Below are positions 57,201 to 64,000 of a stretch of 64,000 nt of DNA, one piece after another (positions within the stretch are counted from its first letter, which is position 1; every line of letters begins with the position of its first letter). The translations under genes were made by a program, and so were the position numbers. Location: NCBI GenBank assembly GCA_003996215.1, contig QJPP01001835.1, positions 248,001-312,000 of the forward strand, read 5' to 3'. The stretch is from Jaltomata sinuosa. Lineage: Eukaryota > Streptophyta > Magnoliopsida > Solanales > Solanaceae. The notes beneath the pieces are model-generated. The model was not told where the DNA came from. It made no database searches and saw only the letters and a program-made list of their open reading frames with translations.

Positions 57201-59417
57201 TATCACGACCTAACCCACAACAAGTGGCACCCACACTAACCTCCGGTGGGAGAACCAATTAAATAAGCCAACACTTAACCTATTTAGCAACTAAGAACCA
57301 ATATGTCATAAATAAAACAAGATTCACATCTTAAAAATTAATAAAGCATGCAGAACATAACCCCCTAGAATCTGAAAGTCATGTACCAAAACTCTAAAAC
57401 ATTTCTAGAAGACAGGGATGCAACCCCAAATTAAAAGGAATCCAAGTCTGAACAATGGACTAGAACAAGTAGATGAATCCATGGTAGCTTGAAAGATGCC
57501 GCTCACCCTTAGATTAAGAAGTTATATGTATCACAATTAAGGTCACGCAACAGTCGTTAAAATATGCCCTGTACTCGACAAAAGAAGAGCAAGTGCAGTA
57601 TCAATACACAAAAATAATAGTGTACCGGTAGGATCATTGGCCAACTCCAAAACACGAGATATGAACATATAACTATAACTTAGTAAAACAGAACAAACAT
57701 GCATAATCTAAATCAGTGAATATAAGCAAGACTCCCAGTCATCAACCTGACTTAACAACTACATGAGACAAGTTCAAACACAGTTAACAAACCATATATG
57801 ATTTTAACATATCATTTCAAGTAGCCCGAACCGCCCAAGGATCTCTAGGACATCGTCTACAGTGTTTAACATGCAATCCTGGTCTACACAAGAACAACCC
57901 CAGCATTTAAACATACCAACCCGGCCACTCATAGACCAATATTTAATAAATACATCACAATAAATAAGCCAATTCACTCATGGAACCCACACATAGAAGG
58001 ACAATAAAAAATATACCAAGCATGGTACCCGAGCCAACCATAATAGAATCTGTACCAGGTATGGTACCCGAGCCAACTAATAGATATCCCATACCAGGTG
58101 TAGTACTCGAGCCAACCAATAATCTATACCAGGCATGGTACCTAAGCTAACCGAAGAACCACATATATCACAATAATCACAAACACAATGAATACAAACC
58201 ACACTTGTAAAGCCAACAAGTATTTAAGACAAGTTCATTGCATGAGATTGACAACATGATATCATTTAGCATTTATTCCCTAATTCCTTAAACACATATT
58301 GTACAAGCAATACTAATGAAATAGTTAACATGCACACATAATGTAAATTGGGTCATAATTCAATCATCACCTACCTCATTTCAAGCCCAAATGCTCTACT
58401 GGATCAGAGATTTCCTGTTTCTTGAAACTCTAGCTTGATTTTGGTCTAAAATAATAACATAAACACAAAATCAACCCAAATGACCTAAATATTCCCAGAT
58501 TACATCTAAATCCCAACCCCAGGCCAATTTCATGATCATTCCACCCATCCCAATGTCCTTCCACCTTAAATTCACATATTTACTAGCAATTCCATGGTTA
58601 TGCCAGTGAATTAAGATAAAGAATATTTAAATAACAACTAAGTTCAAGAAACCCAGGTTTTTCATCCCCACATTCCCCCTTTTCACTAGAATATCCATCC
58701 TCGATTGAGTTAAACCCATCCTCAAGCCTGTAACTATCGATTCTGAGCCACAAGAATCAAAGTACTAGATTAGGAGAAAAAAATTACTTACCTTAGCGAA
58801 AGATTATGGTGGAAAAGTGTTAAGGATTTCCCAAAATTGCCACAGCCCTTCCCAAAATATTCTTGAGAAATAATGAATATTTTTGGGGAAATTTCTTCAT
58901 TTACAGTGACCTATCGCACTATAGTGGCCCAATCCCACTATAGCGGTAATGCCGTAGCGGAAGCCGCCCGCTATAGCGGGGTTGACCGCCTTTGAATCCC
59001 GCTATAGCGAGAATTTCTCCATGATAGCACCATCAAGTAGCGGTGTGTCACCCACTATAAAGGCTGACTTGGGATAGAAACTCGAGAATCCTCCTAGTTT
59101 TGCCCATTTTGCAACACACCTTCAAACCTTGATATTTCAGACCAACCCCTTTATGTCAAGTTCGATATCGAGAGATATACTCACCCAAATTCATTTATGA
59201 AAAGTCATACAGACTCCTTAATGCCTTAGTTAATATAAAAACTAGCTCAAACCTACTCATTTCACCCAATCCTTTCCTGGATTTCCCTAGACCTCACCTC
59301 GCTCAAATTTCAATCAAGACTAGCCTAGCCCAAAATTTTCACTTCCCCTACCTAGAAGTTTTATAACCTAATTTCTCGCATGAAAAGCTCACTCACAACG
59401 ATGGAAGGGTCATTACA
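57201..59417 (-). repeat. CHR-2 5' LTR
   Basis: A 2.2 kb LTR. Minus strand starts TGTAATGACCCTTCC at 59417 and ends GGTCGTGATA at 57201. It matches the 3' LTR fragments at 7624-7778 and 31991-33631 from 57567 onward. It contains four short 'taccaggtatggtacccgagcc' type repeats at about 58010-58150 and a cluster of gctatagcg words at 58915-59040. It has no coding content. Confidence 0.92.
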
Positions 59418-59699
59418 AATCTGAACCAACAGTTCTACTTGCCCAAAAATGGCATTTTGGAGCTAACGTAACTGGCCAAAATTTAGATACAACGTCTAAA
59501 TCTCCAAATGTTGACCAAAGTCAACCATATTAACTTCAAAACCTTCTAAAATGGAAAACTCACATAAAGCCCAAAAAACACATCGAGAACTATGACACTC
59601 ACTCATGTAGACCACAAATACCATAATAAAGCTCTAGGGAGGGGTAAAATGGTTAAAATGCAAGAAAATCCAAAAATCATTGTAAGAGTTGTTATATCA
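59418..59699 (-). repeat. CHR-3 LTR end fragment
   Basis: About 280 bases that resemble the 5' end region of the unit A/B LTRs (phrases like 'tgttgaccaaagtcaa' and 'aacttctaaaatgg'). The fragment ends ttgttata before tcatccaccac, the same junction phrase as at 5222 (tcatccactac). It is read as the terminal part of the CHR-3 3' LTR, truncated by the CHR-2 insertion. Confidence 0.6.
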
Positions 59700-61190
59700 T
59701 CCACCACTATACACACATTTGTCCTCGAACGTAAGAGTAAGGAAGGTACCTAAACTATCAAAAAGTTGGGGGTATCTACTCTGCATGTATGACTTTGTCT
59801 CCCACGTAGCCTCCTTAACCAGATGATGTTTTCACTAAACCTTCACTGCTGCTATCTCCTTAGATCTCAACTTCCTAGTCTACCTATCCAAAATAGTTAT
59901 ATGCTTTTCCTCAAAAGTCAGATTCTGATCCAAATCCACTGAGTTCCATTGAATCACATGAGAATCATCGGAATGGTACTTCTTCAATATTGAAATATGA
60001 AAAATTGGATGCACAACTGAAAGAATCGGAGGCAACGGTAACTAAAAGGCAACCTCCCCAATAAGCCAAAGGATCTCAAAAGGGACAATAAACCTCGGGC
60101 TAAACTTTCCCTTCTTCCCAAACCTTATCACACCCTTCATGGGTGATACTTTCAAATAAATCCACTCACCAACTATGAACTCAAGGACGCAAACCCTATC
60201 AGGATAACTCTTCTGTCTACTCAGGGCTATTAATAGCCGGTCCTATATCAACTTCACCCTATCCATTGAGTCCACAATAAATTCATACTGTAAGGCTCAA
60301 AGGAATCAAACAAACCAATCAGAGATCTACACTTTCTCCATACAAAGCCTTGAACGGTGCTATATGAAATGTTGGAATGGTAACTATTATTGTAGGAAAA
60401 CTCTAGCAAAGGAAATATTTGGTCCTAATGACCACCAAAATCGATCACACAAGCGTGAAGTATATCCTCTAAAAGATGACTAGTCCACTCAAATTGACTA
60501 TCCATTTGTGGGTGAAAATCTATACTCATATCATACTGAGTACCTAACTCACGCTGCATAAACCTCCAAAAGTTTGAAGTGAACTAAGTGCCTATTTATG
60601 AAATGATGGAAATGGTCACTCTATGCAACCAAATTATCACACCATGTAACCAAACTATATCTAAAATATAGATATTCGCTAACTTCTCTGCATTGTAGTT
60701 TACCCTCACCCAAATGAAATAGGCTGATTTGGTCAATTTATCTATAATCATCTAAATAGAGTCAAAATTTCCCAAAGTCTGAGGCAACCCAACCATTAAA
60801 TCTATAGTGAAGCTCTTCCACTTCCACTCAGGTACAAGAATCCTCTGAGTCATACCACCCAACTCTGGTGCTCATACTTTATTTATTGATAATTTAAACA
60901 CTTGGAAACAAACTCTACGATATCTCTCTTCATCCTACACCACCAATAATATTGTTTCAAGTTATGATACATCTTGGATGCCCCCAGATGAATAGAGTAC
61001 CTCAAACTGTGAGCCTCTTCCATGATCAGTTTAGTCAAATCACCAACTCTTGGAACACAAATCTGACCCTTGATCCTTAAAAGACCCTATGGATCAAGAA
61101 TTGGTTCCTTAGCTTCACCACTCAACACCTTGTCCCGAATGATACACAACTTTTCATCCTCAAACTGCCTATCCTTTATCTTCTCCAACA
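59700..61190 (-). pseudogene. CHR-3 integrase and chromodomain (heavily decayed)
   Basis: No long frame survives, but minus-strand motifs in order place an integrase. A zinc-binding remnant with HSLRYSIHLG-like residues lies near 60980-61030 and a MDLMVGLPQT-like core start near 60790. A C-terminal part runs VIQWNSVDLDQNLTFEEKHITIL, followed by a chromodomain core SKEIAAVKV, KHHLVKEATWETKSYMQSRYPQLF (59760-59930). Stops replace several tryptophans. The order and orientation match CHR-1 and CHR-2. Confidence 0.75.
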
Positions 61191-61900
61191 ATAAAGATCA
61201 TGCCTTAACAAAAGCAAGAACTCTACTAGGCTCAGAAATATTAAGTGTCACGAAGCTATTGGCCAAACACTGAACATCCATAGCTAATGGTCTCTCCTCA
61301 GCTACCAACAAAGCAAGACTACCCATACTGACCACCTTTCTACTCAAGGCATCCACCACTATATTGAACTTGTCAGGATGATAGAGAATAGTTATGTCAT
61401 ATTCCTTCAACAAATCTAACCACCTAGGCTATCTCAGGTTCATATCCTTCTAGTTGAAGTTATACTTTAGACTATGATGATCAATGTACATTTCGCAATG
61501 AACTCCATACAAGTAATGTTGCCACAACTTTAACACAAACACTATCGCCACCAACTCTAAGTTGTGAGTGGGGTAGTTCTTCTCATGGGTCTTCAACTAA
61601 CTCAAATCATAAGCTATCACCTTTCCCTTTTGCATCAACACACCACCAAGTCAAACTCTTGAAGCATCACAATACATGGTGAAACTTTAGCATTCCACAT
61701 GTAAGATCAAAATAGGTGGTGAAGTCAACAAAGCCTTGAGATTTTGAAAGCTCTCCTCACACTCATACTACCACTGAAAAGCAACATTATTTTGAGTCAA
61801 TTTGGTTAATAAAGCTACAATAGAAGATAAGCCGTGCGTGAACCATCTATAATATCATGCTAAACCAATAAAACTCCTAATCTCAGTGGGTGAAGTAGGC
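61190..61900 (-). pseudogene. CHR-3 RNase H (decayed)
   Basis: An open piece at 61413-61198 reads MLKEYDITILYHPDKFNIVVDALSRKVVSMGSLALL, the C-terminal RNase H motif with its Asp in VVDALSRK. The N-terminal half (61450-61760) is recognisable from segments such as HEKNYPTHNLELVA-like residues but is full of stops. Confidence 0.8.
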
Positions 61901-62605
61901 TTGGACTAATTTTGAATAATCTCAGCCTTGGCCGATTCGACCATAATTCTATCTTTGGACACAACATGACCTAGAAAGGCCATAGAACTAAACCAAAACT
62001 CACACTTTGAGAACTTAGCACATAGTTTCACATCCTTCAACCTTTGGAGAATAATTCTCAAATGCTTTACATGATTTACCTGACTCTTGGAATACACCAA
62101 GATATCATCGATGGTGACTTGGCTTTGGGGTGGGTTCTCGAGCACAATCACAATGGAAGAATCCATATATCGCTGAAACACCCATTCACAAACTCCATAA
62201 ACTTTGTTGGTGGTGTTAGTCAACCCAAATGACATCAACCAAGAATTCATAATGACCATACCAGATCCTGAAAGTAGTCTTAGGGATATACAAAGCATTG
62301 ATCCTCAACTTATGGTACCACAACCTCAATTCAATCTTCAAAAATACCAAGGCACCTTGAAGCTGATCAAACAAATCATCAATATGTGGAAGAGGTTACT
62401 TATTCTTGATGGTCACCTTATTCAACTGTTGATAATCAATATACATATGCATAGACCCATCCTTTTTCTTTACAAACAAACTGGAGTACCCTAAGGTGAA
62501 ATAATGGACCTAATAAAGCCCTCACTCAACAAATCCTGAAGTTGGTCCTTCAACTTTGTCGGAGTTATCACATAAGTAGACAGGAAAATAGGCTTAGTTC
62601 CTGAT
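61900..62605 (-). pseudogene. CHR-3 reverse transcriptase (truncated)
   Basis: The frame at 62298-61906 contains LMSFGLTNTTNKV, the catalytic TIDDILVYSKSQVNHVKHL (both Asp kept) and AKFSKCEFWFSSMAFLGHVVSKDRI. Upstream (62300-62600) the fingers motifs SIISPWGTPVCL, KKDGSMHMYIDYQQLN-like and LKDQLQDLLSEGFIR are readable with stops. Homology stops near 62605 just before the conserved PISIPPYRM-type segment would begin, so protease and gag are missing. Confidence 0.85.
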
Positions 62606-62607
62606 GT

Positions 62608-64000
62608 ACTAGGATTTCACGACTCTTTTAATGCTTTTAACTAAGGATTTTGTTCATAAGTGTATTTTTGTTAGATATGATAGTTTTTGTGTTTATGTGC
62701 AGGAAAACAAGGTTTGTGAACAAAAAGTAGAGTTTAAGATGAAAATTGCTAAGTCTAGAACCATAAAAGAGAATGACGGATTGTAGTGTATCAAACTATA
62801 AACCATCCTATTGATTGTAGAATATGATCTGAAGCTTGACAAATTAAAGTGGAAAATATGACTCGTTTGATGGCCCTAGTTGCAAAGAATGAACCATTTT
62901 GTTGATCGTAAACAATATCCTGCAAAGTTTCAAATTTATAGACCGTAAAACCAGAATTATGGCCCGTCCTATCATTCACAGATTAGGGTTCTAATAAGAA
63001 GCAATTTTGACATTCAAACTATGGTTCAAGTTTATGGATCGTAATTCAAAAGCATGGACCATAAACTGACTCGTAAGAACCTACAGTTCCCAGTTCGACT
63101 TAGCAAAAGAACGATTGACTCTCTAAAACCATGGATCATAGTTCTGAAGTACAAACCCTGGAGTGCTGATGTGGCTAAGTTTTCCTAGTTTATTTAGGAT
63201 ATGATTTTATGTCTATAGGTATTTCCCTTAGAGTTTCTTTTTGCATTACACATTATTATTGATCTCTTACGCACATTTTAAAGCTACAAACATACATCGG
63301 TTTTTGTTCTTGGATACTTTGCTACATATTTTGATCATCAATTGGATAATATACTTCAGTTTTCACTACTTTTCTCTTGTAAGTTAATTATTATAAATTA
63401 TTTATGTCTTTTGATATGATTCTTGTAAGCATGAATAGCTAAACATCTTAGCTAGGGTTGTGGAAACCATAATGGAATAACAAACGTAGGTTGTATAAAA
63501 TAGTAATTCTTGAATGGTGAATATGCATGTATTATTATTCTCTTCACTTTGATCGCTTTTTAGCAGTTGCAAACTTTAGAACTCGCCATAAGTTATAACT
63601 TGCTTGATAAAAGAAGTAAAGGTTTAGGAAAAGTTATTAACAATAGAGATTTGAGGTTTTTAACCCTCATCTAATGACTTGAGCTCTCACAAGGAAAGTC
63701 AATTTGAAACCATTGAAAAGCTTAATACTTAAACACTTGAAGACCGAAAGGGTTTCAAGTGATATTTTTATAATTGGTTTGAAAGACTTTGGTTGAACAA
63801 AAATTATCAATTTTACATGTAAATCACCGGGATAGATCGCTAATACTATAGACCTACTAAGTTATAAAATCATGGAGAACATGGTCCTAGTTTCTTCTCA
63901 CTATTTGAATACAACAATAATAAGTTCTCACACAATTGGTTACTGATAACTACAAGTCTTGAGATCTTTTACTTTTCATGTTAAACCCTTCTAAAAATAA
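62608..64000. other. Unclassified repeat-like sequence
   Basis: About 1.4 kb of AT-rich DNA with no gene-like frame. Between about 62780 and 63150 it has recurring words of the type atgga(t/c)c(a/g)taa and its near variants (tatagaccgtaaa, tatggatcgtaat, catggaccataaa, catggatcata). This is a pattern similar in style to the word clusters in the chromovirus LTRs. It may be part of another LTR element whose ends lie outside the window. No TG...CA end or duplication was identified. Confidence 0.4.

Noticed and set aside
5223..62605. CHR-1 (left) and CHR-3 (right) as two halves of one element split by CHR-2
   Set aside because: Both sides contain integrase, RNase H and RT with the same order and different sequence, so they overlap in content and must be separate elements.

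Overview
The window looks like intergenic DNA from a large plant nuclear genome, most likely a eudicot and probably a solanaceous species. It is AT-rich and shows no convincing host gene, rRNA or tRNA. Almost every base belongs to nested, decayed Ty3/gypsy LTR retrotransposons. The species assignment is inference from the style of the elements: giant Ogre/Tat elements plus Tekay/Del-type chromoviruses.

Layout. (1) 1-5222: two diverged, head-to-tail LTR-like units of about 2.4-2.8 kb. (2) 5223-about 7595: integrase/chromodomain, RNase H and part of the RT of a minus-strand chromovirus, called CHR-1 here. (3) About 7624-7778 plus 31991-33631: the 3' LTR of a second minus-strand chromovirus, CHR-2, split in two by Ogre-1. 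(4) 7779-31985: Ogre-1, a structurally complete 24.2 kb minus-strand Ogre/Tat element. It has about 4.3 kb LTRs, a TSD (ATAAG), a PBS, a PPT, ORF1, gag, protease, an intron, RT, two RNase H domains and integrase. (5) 33632-35104: integrase and chromodomain of CHR-2. (6) 35105-53911: Ogre-2, an 18.8 kb plus-strand relative of Ogre-1 with a TSD (TGCAC). It has lost most of ORF1a and the whole RT-RNase H-integrase core by internal deletion. (7) 53917-57200: RNase H, RT, protease, gag and PBS of CHR-2, then its 5' LTR at 57201-59417. (8) 59418-about 62605: LTR end, integrase, RNase H and RT of a very decayed third chromovirus, CHR-3. (9) About 62608-64000: an unclassified repeat-like sequence.

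Order of events. CHR-2 inserted next to or into older chromovirus DNA. Both Ogre elements then inserted into CHR-2, one in its 3' LTR and one between its RNase H and integrase. The sequence across both Ogre insertions rejoins exactly once one copy of each 5 bp duplication is removed. The left end of CHR-2 is truncated, so CHR-1 and CHR-3 are not two halves of one interrupted element.

No protein set here looks able to act on its own. The intact 321-codon ORF1b of Ogre-2 (40332-41297) is the longest undamaged extra reading frame. The most interesting signals are: a repeated hairpin motif with compensatory changes in the non-coding gaps of both Ogre elements; an ORF1b that seems built from two gag-like zinc-knuckle modules; a G-patch-like segment between protease and RT; an intron whose removal re-opens the pol frame; and hypervariable tandem repeats in the 3' untranslated regions.
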